A DNA stretch of 64,000 nt, taken from the NCBI GenBank assembly GCA_037179515.1, contig JAXCGZ010009867.1, forward strand, positions 1 through 64,000. The letters are read 5' to 3'. Made by a program: the position numbers and the translations under genes. Origin of the DNA: Halocaridina rubra (lineage: Eukaryota > Arthropoda > Malacostraca > Decapoda > Atyidae). Below the pieces are notes generated by a model. The model did no database searches. It was not told the DNA's origin and saw only the letters and a program-made list of their open reading frames with translations. Below are positions 49,190 through 61,200 of the stretch, piece by piece (positions within the stretch are counted from its first letter, which is position 1; each line of letters starts with the position of its first letter).

Positions 49190-49380
49190 ATTATTAAATG
49201 TGAAAACATGAAACATTTTTGCCACTGGCTGGCATTTGAACCTAGAACACATAATCAACATGCTAAGGCTCTAACTTTCGGTGGTACAGTTGGGATCACC
49301 TTGATGCAGTGATTATGTGTCTTAGGTTCGAGTCATGGCCAAGGGCAATAATGTGTTTCATTTCACAGTATATTTTGTTT
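49190..49380. mobile_element. Foldback element with tRNA-like arms
   Basis: The left arm (about 49197-49255, gtgaaaacatgaaacattt ... ggcatttgaacctagaacac ... ataatca) is the inverted counterpart of the right arm (about 49310-49377, tgattatgtgtcttaggttc ... tgtttcatttcac). The arms carry ggttcgagtc, resembling a Pol III B box. A single-arm relative lies at 14365-14432. Confidence 0.72.
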
Positions 49381-50695
49381 TCAGATTCATCTCGAAGTTA
49401 CTTGGTCAATAAGTGATTTTTGATCATTCAGTTGTAATGCACGATTTGTACGCAGTGTATAATATTGCTTTAATACAGGGAAAATGGAGCTTATCTATGA
49501 AAAGCAAAATTCCAGGGAATGCTTATTTCACAGTTCCATGTTATATTATGTATCTCCAGCAATAGCCAATATGGATATGCAAATATATTTTACTTCATTA
49601 TATTGAGGGTAGAAACTCTATCCTCCTAGCTCGAATTTTCTTTGATTACTTATCTTTGATAGCAAGTGCTCTCTTTTCACTTGTAAATGATTTATATGTA
49701 TTATCTCTCAGTGACTGTCCAAATCAAAGGATATAAATATATTTGAGTCCTCACTTTGGTTGCTAAGAGGGGCTCAATTATTTTAGCTTTAGGATTGAAA
49801 GCTGACTTTGATTTTATTTCTAAAATTTGTCTATATATCTTTTATATGGATTTAGAAATGAGCTTTCTTGCACAGTGCCTTTTTAGCATTAAGATATCTG
49901 AATGCATGGGTCACTGGTCGTCCTTTGGCATTTTTGACACGTATCATTTATGTAGTTTCTACCCCCAATCGAATGGGGACTTATAGTGATATAGAATGGC
50001 AAACATCATTTATGAAGTAACTCTGTATAAAAGATTCATTATTACTATAAATTTCTTAATTTGAACTTGCAGTATATTGTTCTAAAAAAGTGTTGTAGTA
50101 ATCTTAAAGAGTATTTAAATTAACAAGCAAATTAGTCAATTTAGATTTGGCTCAGGTACGATCCCTTAGCAATCAGGACCTCTCCACCCGTTTTCCAATT
50201 CTGATCAGACAGGAACTTAGCACACAGGTGCTGTATCTGAACATTCAAAATATTAACATCATTTACTGCCAATGCAGACCATCCCGACTGGCAAACATAC
50301 TCTTAGTGGTTACTGAACACCTTTGTTCTTTTTTCACATGATGTTTCATTCTGCTTTAGACATCTGGCTGTAAATGATGGTAGCAAATAATCCTGCAATT
50401 TCATCATTACCACCCTGTTGTCACATCTTTTATCTTTTGTAATTTTTTGTATTCATTTACAAATTATATTTTATTGAAGCTAAACAGAGTACAGTATAAG
50501 ATGTTTTAGATTTACTTTTCTTAGCTTGAGATCTTGTTCCATGTAATATAACAGTATTTGTGTAAACATTTATACTGTGATGTCATTTTATATACTCACT
50601 GGAAATTATAAAAAATCTCATTGACAAACTTTGATCCATTTACTTAGTTTGAATGATATTGTAATATATCTCTTTCTTTGCACATTCCTTTAAAT
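49381..50695. other. Intergenic, mostly unassigned
   Basis: Only a short SINE-A 3' piece at 49955-50006 (ctacccccaatcgaatgggg, then cttatagtgatatagaatgg). No coding exon. Confidence 0.55.
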
Positions 50696-51076
50696 CGTTG
50701 ATTCTCAAACTTTTGTAAGCTGACTCACTGAAGAATTTGTTAGACCAATGCTGCAAGCCAACTGATTACTCTATTTAGATATGTATATACATCGTCATAG
50801 AGAAGGTAAGGAACTTATAGGATATATAATTTTCACAGTTATAAAAAATACTTATGTCAATGGTCTAAGTGACACTGAGTGAGATTGCAAGAGTTGCTCG
50901 CTGTTCAGTGTACATTGTTACCAGTCAAATAAATCCTCCCATTTGGCAAGTCCGATATGGAAGCGGGACAGATGTATTCAATCCTCAAAATACACGTTTG
51001 CATGTTTGGAAAAATGGCACACTGCAGAGATATTTGCTGCAAAGTTCTGTGCTGTGGCTCAGTTTGAGAATCGTTG
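50696..51076. mobile_element. hAT/Charlie-like MITE with 8-bp target duplication
   Basis: Left end cgttgattctcaaactttt; the reverse complement of the right end is caacgattctcaaactgag. Both fit the Charlie-type hAT terminus (CAGTGGTTCTCAAACTTTT). Flanks are ctttaaat (50688-50695) and cttcaaat (51077-51084), an 8-bp duplication with one mismatch. Length 381 bp, no transposase. Confidence 0.8.
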
Positions 51077-51261
51077 CTTCAAATCAAGAGACTTTCTGTA
51101 TATATTTTTGTGTACTGTGAAATTTGCTCACATTGCATGTAATAATTAAAAAAGATAATATAAAAATTGAGTTTTTTTGTAGATTGCCAAGGATGTACAG
51201 GGGGTCTTTAGGAGGAACATAATTCTCTGCCATATATTTCGATACTACAGCTGAAGGTCTT

Positions 51262-51490
51262 TGAACATAAATAGGACTGGCAGGACAGTTTGATGTTAAG
51301 TCTTCCTTCAGTTATGGTTCTTTTCCCATGCCTACATATACACCAAATATTCTGGCATATTCGTATCACATATCTTAATATCTCTTCAAATCTGACAAGT
51401 TACAACACTTCACATCTCTTTTTCTCGTTGCTTTCATCTCATCATTACTAGGTTTTCATTACTTTAAATATTTTTTCAGCCTGTCTTTAT
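51262..51490 (+). repeat. Dispersed repeat D
   Basis: taaataggactggcaggaca, gatgttaagtcttccttcag, caaatattctggcatattcg, aatctgacaagttacaac. Confidence 0.78.
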
Positions 51491-51641
51491 ATTGTGTATC
51501 GTTCTCTAATTTATGTCTTGTCCCTAAGCTGCAGCGTTTCTTTAAATATTTGATAAATTCGACCATATTCTGTTGAAATAAGGAAAAAATAAATGTCATT
51601 CTTTAATTTTTCTTAATTCAGTTGGAATGTAATTCAGTACG

Positions 51642-51671
51642 GAATTTTTTTTTTTTTTTTTTTTTTTTTTA
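51642..51671. repeat. Poly(T) run
   Basis: About 29 T bases. Could be the reverse-oriented poly(A) tail of a lost retrocopy, but nothing recognisable abuts it. Confidence 0.85.
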
Positions 51672-52379
51672 GTGTATCCAGTTATCTCCCACTATTAAGC
51701 ATATTTGAGTGGTGTTTCAAAAATAAAAAGGCATAATTTTCTTTGAAGGTACACATTTATAATATTATTTATTGTTTTAGATTTCTATTAGCCTTATTTA
51801 GAATGATTCTGTATGAAGTGTATTCATATATGTCTAATAGTCATTGTTTTTAATAATGCATAAAAATGTGAAGAATTGAAAGCATTCCTGACTGTACATA
51901 CACAGTAATCAAGTAAACAGTGCCACACATATTTCCTCAACTTGTGTCTTGTAAAATATTTACTAAATTCAAATACTGTATTCACTTACAGTACAACTGA
52001 AATCTTTTACTGTACTTTAGTTGTAGCAAAGCAGATAGAATTTTATAAATTATTCAAAGGGGTAAAGATTGATTTAGAGCTTAGTATATACTGTATAAGT
52101 GTGATAATGTAATTATAGAGTTTACTCAACAATATGTAATAATATATTCTTACAGCAATGAAAACTATTCTTATTTACACTTTAAAAATGGAATTATATG
52201 TGGTATATACTATATGATTATGTACAAACCTATTTTGTTACTTATAAGTAGTATTTTGATAAAACTTGATGTTACTGCATTGATTGTTAATTTTTTTTCT
52301 ATAAATGAAGGAACCTTACATTTATTCATTATTTCCTCTGCTTTATCATTTACATATTAGATTTTAAAAAATAGGGACT

Positions 52380-52520
52380 TTGGTAGGGCACTGGTTTGAG
52401 CACTTGACTTGGGAAGTTTAATAGTTGCGTTCAAGACCACTGTTGGTCGTTAGGAATGTCATCCAAGCAAAATTTCCAAACTCCAATTTGTCCTTTAACT
52501 CAACTCTATATAGGGTCGCT
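52380..52520 (+). mobile_element. SINE-A copy, decayed
   Basis: ggcactggtttgagcacttg, gcgttcaagaccactg, gtcatccaagcaaaa, ccaaactccaatttgtcc. Confidence 0.7.
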
Positions 52521-52927
52521 GTTTATTTGCTAGATTTTTCCGCAGTTTCCTGTTTAGCATATCCTGTTCGCTTAGTCCCTTATCCCGCATATCATGTGCT
52601 GTATTTTTCTTTTCATTTACACATGAAACGGAAAACAATAACTCTTATTTTTCAAGAGTACAGTAATGCCATAACCCACAACCAGGCAGGGTAGCCACAA
52701 CTGTGACAAGAGAACTGAGGTAGCAAGGCTATCACATACCCTGCATGACCTCTCCATTCCCCTATGCATTTCTGTTGACCCATGCAACTTGCAGTAAATG
52801 GGAGGGTCAAATGGTTTCTACCCCACCACCAGGTGTACTATATATCATTTAGTTGTCAAATACAACATGCAGGGAATACCAGGTGGAATTATCCCGCTGC
52901 CACCAACATAGTGTCATGTATTTGCAT

Positions 52928-53075
52928 TATAAGTGTAGTGGTTTAGATACTCGACTCGGTAGGTGACAGACTGTCGATTGAGCTCATGGCAGGGGTTCTG
53001 AACATCAAGCCCTAATCCCATGCTCCAATCTATCTTTGTCTTCCCCCATAATGGGGATCAAATGTGGCACTGAAA
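52928..53075 (+). mobile_element. SINE-A copy
   Basis: tgtagtggtttagatactcg, gtcgattgagctcatgg, gaacatcaagccctaatccc, ataatggggatcaaatgtgg. Confidence 0.78.
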
Positions 53076-53159
53076 ACATGAAATCTTTGAAAATAATTTT
53101 TAGTTACAAATCTTATGCAATTAGCAGCCTTATGATTATTTGGCGTCAGATGTCTTATA

Positions 53160-54099
53160 CAGTAATCCCTCATTTATCGCGGGTGTATATTACAAGTATT
53201 TTACATTTATATTTACCTTTACTGCATAAACCCTCCCTGCACTGTTAACAAGTCACTCATTATTAATAACAGTGCGTAAGTGTAAATTAATATGAGTGGG
53301 ACAGGTGAGTTTACCATAAATAACAGCACGCAAGCGTAAAGCTACATGAACGTGATAGGTAAGGTTACTGTGAATGACGTGATGATGACGTTTACATACT
53401 GCACAGCCAATGGTGGCCGACAGCTGAGAAACTTCTTCCTTCCTTCAGCATATCTAACAGTTTTACCTTATCTGCTAAGGTCAACATCTTTCTTTGCCAC
53501 TTAGGCTCCCTACCAGAAGCCTTAGAAGATGAGGGATGCTTGGGCGACATTGCAGGGGTTGAAGTACACAAGCAAAAGGTTCACAGAAAACACAAGCACA
53601 ACGTATTAAGAGGCAATACGCGAAAGGCGCACAAGTGAGTAACTGAATGGGTGAGGTGAGACAATTGAAGATGCTAGGAGAATCAAACTTCAATCAAAAA
53701 GCCAATCAGACCCCAGTATACAGAACACAATTCTGTGATTCGTCGTCTCCCACCCATCAGCCAATAGCATCCTGTGTACTATCTCACGCAGGTGCGACCT
53801 TTTGCGTTTTCCAAGACGCCAATACCAGTATCGTATTGTATATGGTGCAGTGCTATGAGTTACGTGTTTAAATTTATGTTTTTTACTATTTTTTTATTGT
53901 TTTATTATTCTTAGGCTAGGAAATACTTTTTTTTATCAATAAAATAATGAAAATACTGGATATTTTAATATTTCCACATATCGTGGATTCCCGCGATATA
54001 CCCAGAAAATCTGCGATATAAAATACATATGCTTGCCATAAAAACTGGTGATGCACTGAATTCGCAGAAGGTGAATCGCGATATAGCGAGGGATTACTG
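53160..54099 (-). mobile_element. Internally deleted Tigger/pogo-like DNA transposon (0.94 kb)
   Basis: Right end in reverse: cagtaatccctcgctatatc; left end: cagtaatccctcatttatcg. TA precedes the left end (53158-53159); CA follows the right end, read as a decayed TA. It keeps the 5' region and the first 52 codons of the transposase on the minus strand, then jumps to the 3' end. Shares termini with 11001-13141. Confidence 0.87.
53392..53550 (-). pseudogene. N-terminal remnant of Tigger-like transposase
   Basis: Encodes MSPKHPSSSKASGREPKWQR, then KMLTLADKVKLLDMLKEGRS and FSAVG before a stop at 53392-53394. The first part aligns residue for residue with the start of the frame at 63908, and is the DNA-binding (HTH) start of jerky/Tigger/CENP-B-like transposases. 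Confidence 0.85.
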
Positions 54100-54917
54100 C
54101 ATTTTATTTTTATCTGTGCTTAGTGTCTACATTGGGAAATTTTTTGCTATCGTACCTACACAGAAACTGAATTTAGAAGAGAAACCAGTGGAAACAAGCC
54201 ATCTTCTAGTTCTTATTTGGCTCATCCTTGTTATTTGCAATGGATAACCAACCAATTCCGAAAGGAAACTCTTTTGGGAGTCACTGTACCATAGGCTATT
54301 TTGGAAACTATTTTGTGAGTCAGTAAACCATAGGTAAGAGCAACTCAATATTAAGGTAATGGTCAAGTTTTCATCACCCTTTATAACAATATCTTCCAGA
54401 AAAATGTATCAAAGTTATGAAATACAACAGTTGCTGCACACATGAGAGTTATTGTTTCTTCAACCACATAAGACACTGCCTACTTTGTCCCACGAATATT
54501 ATCTTAACAGAATTGCTTATATTCATAAAATAATTCAATGTATGTAGGAAATCACCTATAATAAGACACGCAAACATAACTAGTCATATTAAATAAGGAG
54601 TGCACTGTTTCAGAATACTAATAAAGAGTATATCAGTGAAGAACAGTTAATTCAAGGAAAATGAGCCGCAACATGTAAAAAAAACTCAAGAAGTATTAAT
54701 AGAATGATGTAGGTTATGTTTTTCTACATTTATCCACATTTGGTTGTCAAGGACTATGGAGGTAAAATGTGAGAAAATATGAATAAGATTGGACACCGAA
54801 CATACTCTTATATTTTAATTAGTTCATAATTGTCAAGGGACTAGCCAGTAAAAAAATCAAATATCCATATACCAAAGCCATACTCCCCCTTATAAGAAGC
54901 TGACTTTTACGACACAG

Positions 54918-55108
54918 ACAGTGGTAACGCGCTGGCTTCGCATTCACGAGGTCGAAAGATCGGTTCCCGTCCAAGACCGAGAGTTTAAGCTGTTTACTGG
55001 CAGGAACTGCTGTGGTTGGACACCACAGTGGGGGGTTGGGGCTTGCCCTGGCTGACGAATACCCATTGTATTGAAATGGAAATAAAGTTTGTTAAAGTTT
55101 GTTGTTGT
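54918..55108 (+). mobile_element. SINE-B copy 3
   Basis: agtggtaacgcgctggcttc A box, gatcggttcccgtccaag B box, agagtttaagctgtttactg body, then ggttggggcttgccctggct and a 3' tail aaataaagtttgttaaag. Confidence 0.84.
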
Positions 55109-55386
55109 TACCCCTCTCCGTCAGGAGGAAAAATCAGATTTAGTGTGTAATATTTAGGTAAATATATAATTTGGCCACTTCACAAAGAATATCTTGTAAA
55201 AAAAATATATATACAGCATTTTTTTTAATTTGAAATTGTCGAGACAATTAGTTTTCACGGGTAATGATGACAATTGTCACTTACACTACAAACAAACAAA
55301 CAAACATTTACTTCCATTTTTGTACAAAGGTTATTCCACACAGACGAGGAAATGGGATTAATGAAAGACCATCATCATCATCGTCA

Positions 55387-55392
55387 TCATTA

Positions 55393-55451
<59 letters not shown>

Positions 55452-55452
55452 T
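55387..55452. repeat. (ATT)n microsatellite
   Basis: About 20 ATT units after a (CAT)n stretch. The poly-Leu or poly-Tyr frames through it are not genes. Confidence 0.95.
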
Positions 55453-57550
55453 ATTCTTCAAAGAGAAATATTTAAAGAAAGTAAAAATCGAGGGACTGAG
55501 GTCAATAGATTTTGACATCACGAACCAAGAAGAAGAGGTAAACAATAGCGTAGTGGATAGAACATGTGAAATGTCTTGGAGGTCTTGTCTCTTCCTTCTG
55601 TTTCCTCACTTAAACATCGGTATGTGATATAATTTCAGTTCATGCGCATTTTCTCTTCATTTATTTGTCTTTACTGTGGCATGTTGATCATAATCATTAT
55701 GTATACTTAGGTATTCACAGATTTGAATGGCGTCGGGAGGGGCATAGGATCAGCTCCGAAATTTCAGGTTAGAGGTCGCTTTGGAAAATTTACCCCTTGG
55801 ATATTGCTGTCTGATTGCGTATATGCAGTTTTTTTGGTCACATGTCAAGTTGAAATTGTATTTATTGTGGTTACTCTGAAACAGTGAGCACTTTTTCATT
55901 CACTGTTGGTGTTATTACGGTAATTAATGCTTTCTTCGTGAATCGCCAAGGAATCCTTGACTTTTCTCAATTACTTTTTGGTGGTAGCCCTAATGACTTA
56001 GAACTACGGTATTAGACTGCTTCTGCTGCAGTAAAATTTGTTTAGTCTTCAGATAGAGTTTTAGGTTTCTAGTACTGTCCTTCATAGGTCACTTTTCTGT
56101 GGCTAATGCTCCTAATACTATTTCCTCATTACGGAAGTAACAAAGTTCTTTTGCGTTGACCAGTTTAGACAGGACCTGTGATCTGACGAAGTTTGAGTCC
56201 TAACATACCTGGGGAGAACATATTACAAGTGACATGGTTAGTATGACTAGATGCAGTTGTCATTATTTATCTGGACCAAAATGCTAAATTATTATTATTA
56301 TCATCATTAGGTGTATATGAAGTTCTTTACAACTATTGTTTGTCATCCCTGTGTGAGCTGCTGCCTGTTTGGTTTGCATGACCCTCAGTATTTTTAACAA
56401 GGGATATTAGGTAAAGTATGGTTAAATCTAGACATATGCAGATATATTTGGTGAAATAAGTCAATTTGTACTTGGTCTTTTTTAAGACATAATTAAGACG
56501 TAATCCTCAAAACAGTGAGGGTATTAAAGTAAACAATTACCGTCAAAATACTGACAATACTGTACCTTAGAGAACCTCCAGCATCCATACTAGCCTGTGC
56601 AAACTTATCGTGACATGTGTAATATTGTAGTAATGTCATGTATTATTCACCATTTAGTTGTTGCCTAGCCATTCTATAGTTTTTGGGAGTTAATGGGGGA
56701 GGAAAAGGACTGAACCAGTCTGCAGTGTATGGCATGTATACGCTAGAAATATTCACCTAAATAATCTGTTGTACACCAGCAGTACTTGGGCATGGCGTAG
56801 CAGATGGGTGTGATAAGCTTGTAGTCATACAAAAATGATGTTTGCCAGGAAATCAAGAATAACCATACACATATTATATAAGTGGTGTTTATATATCCGG
56901 ACTAATCTAGGAATATTTTTGAATCTATGTTCTTCAAGCATTTGTATAACTGTTGTAACACCTGATAAAAAATAAAAGTATTGACCCTCTTCTTCAGTTT
57001 TTATAGCACCCTAAATGAACATAAATCGTATTCTCTAGTAGGATTTAAGCATTAATGATATACAGTTTGACCATAATTCAACTGAAAAATATATATATAT
57101 GGTTGGAGGACTAACACACCTGAATCTCTTTCATTTTACCTGAAAATATCAATTTTACTTCTCTAATGCTTCCACTTTTTCAGATAAGTAGGATATTCAT
57201 AACAGTAAACCCAGAATATTAATTTAGTGACAGAGACAGTAACTGATGAACGTCAATCCACTTTTGAATTAAGAAACAGAAATTCAATCCTTTTGAGTAT
57301 CTTATTTTTCATAATACCAAGGCTCAAAATTGCAGTAGCCCTGATGATAGTAAGATATTTGTTTCAAGTGGAATTACTTTGTTTACTTTAATTATGGAAG
57401 TATTAGAATGTTGTTGTTTTTTATTATCAATAAATAAGGAAGCTTTCCTTTAATTATAAAATAATTCAGAATGTTGTAATTAAATGTAATTGTACTTTAT
57501 ATGTGCATACTTCCGAACGCTGTACTTCATATGTGATTGACTCATATTGC
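55453..57550. other. Intergenic upstream of TTI1
   Basis: No coding exon and no recognised repeat. It should contain the TTI1 promoter and any 5' UTR exon. A candidate 5' UTR acceptor (tttttttttattacag) ends at about 58075. Confidence 0.4.
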
Positions 57551-57559
57551 TGGACCAGT

Positions 57560-57720
57560 TTGTGTGTCACAATTAGTTTCCATTCAAATGGGGGTGGATA
57601 CATATTTATATGAGCTATAAGTCATTAATGCTTGATTCCCTTCCTAACACCCTGCAATGGGACTGATCCTGCGTTAGTTGTTTACCAACTTGCACACTCT
57701 ACCATTGAACTACCACGGCC
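57560..57720 (-). mobile_element. SINE-A copy (reverse)
   Basis: gtgtgtcacaattagtttcc, attcaaatgggggtggatac, ccctgcaatgggactgatcc, head ending ccattgaactaccacggcc. Confidence 0.86.
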
Positions 57721-58242
57721 ATAATGCTTTATCTAATTTATGAGTAACTCAGAAGGCTGAAGGCTCAGTATCTTCTCGGATCATGTGGTTATTCACAACA
57801 TTCATTGCAGTAAGATCATGCTAACTGAAAAAATTATTTTATTCTTATATCTGATAGTACATTAGATTCATTTGCATGTTGCATACTTTTATGATGAAAT
57901 TTCCAATAATAAACTTTGCTTCATTGACAGTATGCAGTTATAGAGCTATTAAGTTTATTGATTTTGTTATAGAGATAAGCAGAAATGAGATTCATAAGTC
58001 TCAATAGAAATCTAGATTCACAAAGTGATACTGGAGGATATACAAATATTATTAATTTTTTTTTTTTATTACAGGCAAGATTTGTCATCTCCTCCAGTCG
58101 AATACTGAAGGATGAATTGTTCAAAAGGTATATAATGTCAGTCCCAATTAAATTCAAGATACCCTAATCTCTAGTACATTTACAAAATGTAATTAGGTTT
58201 GTTGACCTTATTTCTATTGATTGACCATACAATCTTAACATT

Positions 58243-61200
58243 ATGGATCCGCAGACAGCTTTTCACATATTGCAGCCTGCAAGCATTGCTGTAGCCCGAG
58301 ATAAAAATATTTCAAGTGTAAAGTCACTGAGTTGTGCAGTGGAGCAAGTGCTTGCAGTGGAAAGTGCTACATCGAATGATAATAGCACAAATTGCATAAA
58401 TGATTTAAAAGAATATCTTTTATTTCCTCTGTGCCAAATTCTTAAGAGTGAACAGAAACATTCAGACGTACTTCTTGAAGAAATTGTGAGGTGTATGTTT
58501 CTGATTGTCAAAGAGTCAGAAATTGACGATTTTAATATATTCCAAGATATATTTTTTCTGCTCTTTAGTCTTCTCTTTGTTAAGAAAAGTGCAACAAAGG
58601 AGGTGAGGCTAAGCGAAGAGTGCAAACAATATAGCGTAAATACTGTAACAGCTCTCGTCTGTAACAGTTCCAGTAAAGTAAGAGAAAGAATAGTGTGTGA
58701 TAATTTTAGACCTCAGCTTGGTCATGCTGTGTTTATTTGTTTACAACTTGCTAAAGAGGAAAAGAATAGAAGTTTGAGAATTGCAGCAATAGAGTGCTTA
58801 CTAGCTCTAGGCCAACAGAAAACGTTTAATGAGCTGTCATTTACTCAGAAATCTGTCATAAGCAAGACATTTGCTAATTTTCTTCCGGGAATTGTTACTG
58901 GCTTAGCAGCAGTAATTACTGGGGATGAAAAACAAGGGCATAAAGTGACTTGTGCAGCAATTGACGGATGGTCGTACTTTGTTACATTAGTAATGCGTAA
59001 TGAATTCTTGGAAGAGAAAGTTTCGAGGTTAGGTGAAAGTGAAATTTTTAGTGAGTTACGGGACAAGTTGTTTAAAGACGCACTGGTTCAGGAGAAAAGT
59101 GAAGCAAAAAATTCAAAATTTGATCTTCCTGAACCCAATGGTGAGTTACGGCAGGTTTCGTTACCAAGTGTACAGATAGATAATAAATGGGTAAATAGTA
59201 CCACTGAGAAGCTGATAACTATAATTCATTCTATAACTAAGTTAATGAGTCATTCTCACTGGAAAGTTCGACTTTCACTACTAAATCTAGCTCAACAACT
59301 CATTAGCAAATGTTATAAGTCTCTTGCTAACAGTATAGTTTTTGCTGTGCAAGTAATAATTACTTTACGCAGCGATGACATCTTGGACGTGGGATCTGCT
59401 GCGCAAGAGGCTCTGCTGGCTGTGATGAATGTTATTAAATGTAATGGAGGAGATTCCCATGTACAAAAGGGATTATATGAGCTTCTAGAAGAACATGTAT
59501 ATGCATTAGCCACTCAGCTTCCTACCATTTTCAGACAGCAGGACGATACCAAAACATTATCACGTGTTCGACAGCTAGTGGGCTGTTTAGAGGTTCTGGG
59601 AGAAAGAATTGGGAGGTTAATGACTTGTCCGAGTCATGCGTCACGCCTTTTACGCTCTCTCTCTTTTGGCTTCACCCTGGATGTTTCAGATTCAGATCTC
59701 CTTCTTGAGAAGACAAACGCCCAAGATCCTTTCATTATCTTAAATATTAAGCCTTCATTGGGACGCAGTTTTAAATATTTTCAAGATGTGCGTATTTTTC
59801 AATCTCTGGTAGCCTCATGCAGATTAATTGGGTTTCACAGTGAAGTTACTCTCATATGCGATATTTGTCTAGAATTGCTTCAGGAAACTCACCTTCGTAA
59901 GGAATCATGCATTTTATTTACGTCCATCATTCAAGGAAGGGATAAAACTAAATTCATCGAAAAAGATGAATATAGTATATCGTCTGAGGAAAACGAGCAA
60001 GTTGTACGGAATATATTGGACGTTGTAATAAGTATGGAATTGTTGTATGTGCCCTTAGTATTATCAGATAGTTCCTCTATAGTTTCTGATGATACCACCA
60101 AGGCACTAATACCTGTTAACAAGCAGCAAAATATATCAGTTGATTTACTTAAAAGCAATGTGATTCTTGTTTCAAATGTTTTGAATTTGATTGGTGCTAC
60201 TGCTCAAATGATTGGAAAAGATTTTCAGATGTTTTTAAGTACTATTTTGTGTTCTGTTCTAGAAAAGGCCGGCGATGTTAATGTATTGGTGGCCTTTACC
60301 GCAAAAAATACGTTAGCTGAAATTGCTAACGCGTGTCAGTATGACAGTGTAGCGGACTTGATAGAGAATGGCGTACCTTACTATTGGTACTCTCTTTCCA
60401 TGAAATTGAAGAAGTTACAGCAGTATCCTACAGCACCTTTAGTTCTTCAGGTTTGTCTGGAATATGCAAGTATTGATGTCATCGCTTTTACGGAAGAGCT
60501 GGTTGAAGATGTACTCTTATGTCTCGATACTTATCATTGTGATGAGGCTCTCCCGCTCTTGAGAGTTTTATTAGTATATATTTTGGCTGTTATTAGGTAT
60601 GAAAAGAAGCCACAGACTCAGAGTGAAGAGCAGTCTAGAGAATGTTCTAGAAAAGAGAAGGACTTGAAAATAGAGGACAATTTATATGTTAAGGAATCAA
60701 AGAGCTTGCTCAATTTTCTCAATGTATATCACAGCAATGAGATAGCTTTTAAACAAGGATTAGAAGACAGTGATTCTGATATACCTGTAAACGATGGAAT
60801 AAACCAAGAAGAAAATGTAGATAATGTAAAGTTAGAGGATGATGAAAGTAATTTTGATGCAAAGAAAAATGCTGCTCCTCTGTATATAAAGCACGTGGTA
60901 GAGATTCTTGAAAAGTGTTCTCATATGTTATTTGTCCAAGAAAGAAATATTAAATTAATTATCTTGGAAATTATAAAGGTAGGAACTGAGGCTCTCGCCA
61001 AATGGGAAAATGAGAGGTTGCCTGTGTTACATAAGCTTTGGAAACCCCTGGTTTTAAGATTAAAAGATTCAGATTTTGTTGTATTCATGCGTTCTTTTGA
61101 AGCTTTAACTGTGATGGCGATAAGTAGTGGAGATTTCCTCAGACGACGCATACTAAAGGAAGTTTTACCCCTCACGTATTCGTTCCTTAAGAACCAGAGT

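Noticed and set aside
50869..51149. 83-aa frame at 50.9 kb
   Set aside because: Falls within the hAT-like MITE; no recognisable protein.
55264..55627. Poly-Leu / poly-Tyr frames near 55.3 kb
   Set aside because: Caused by an (ATT)n array next to (CAT)n; no start context or homology.
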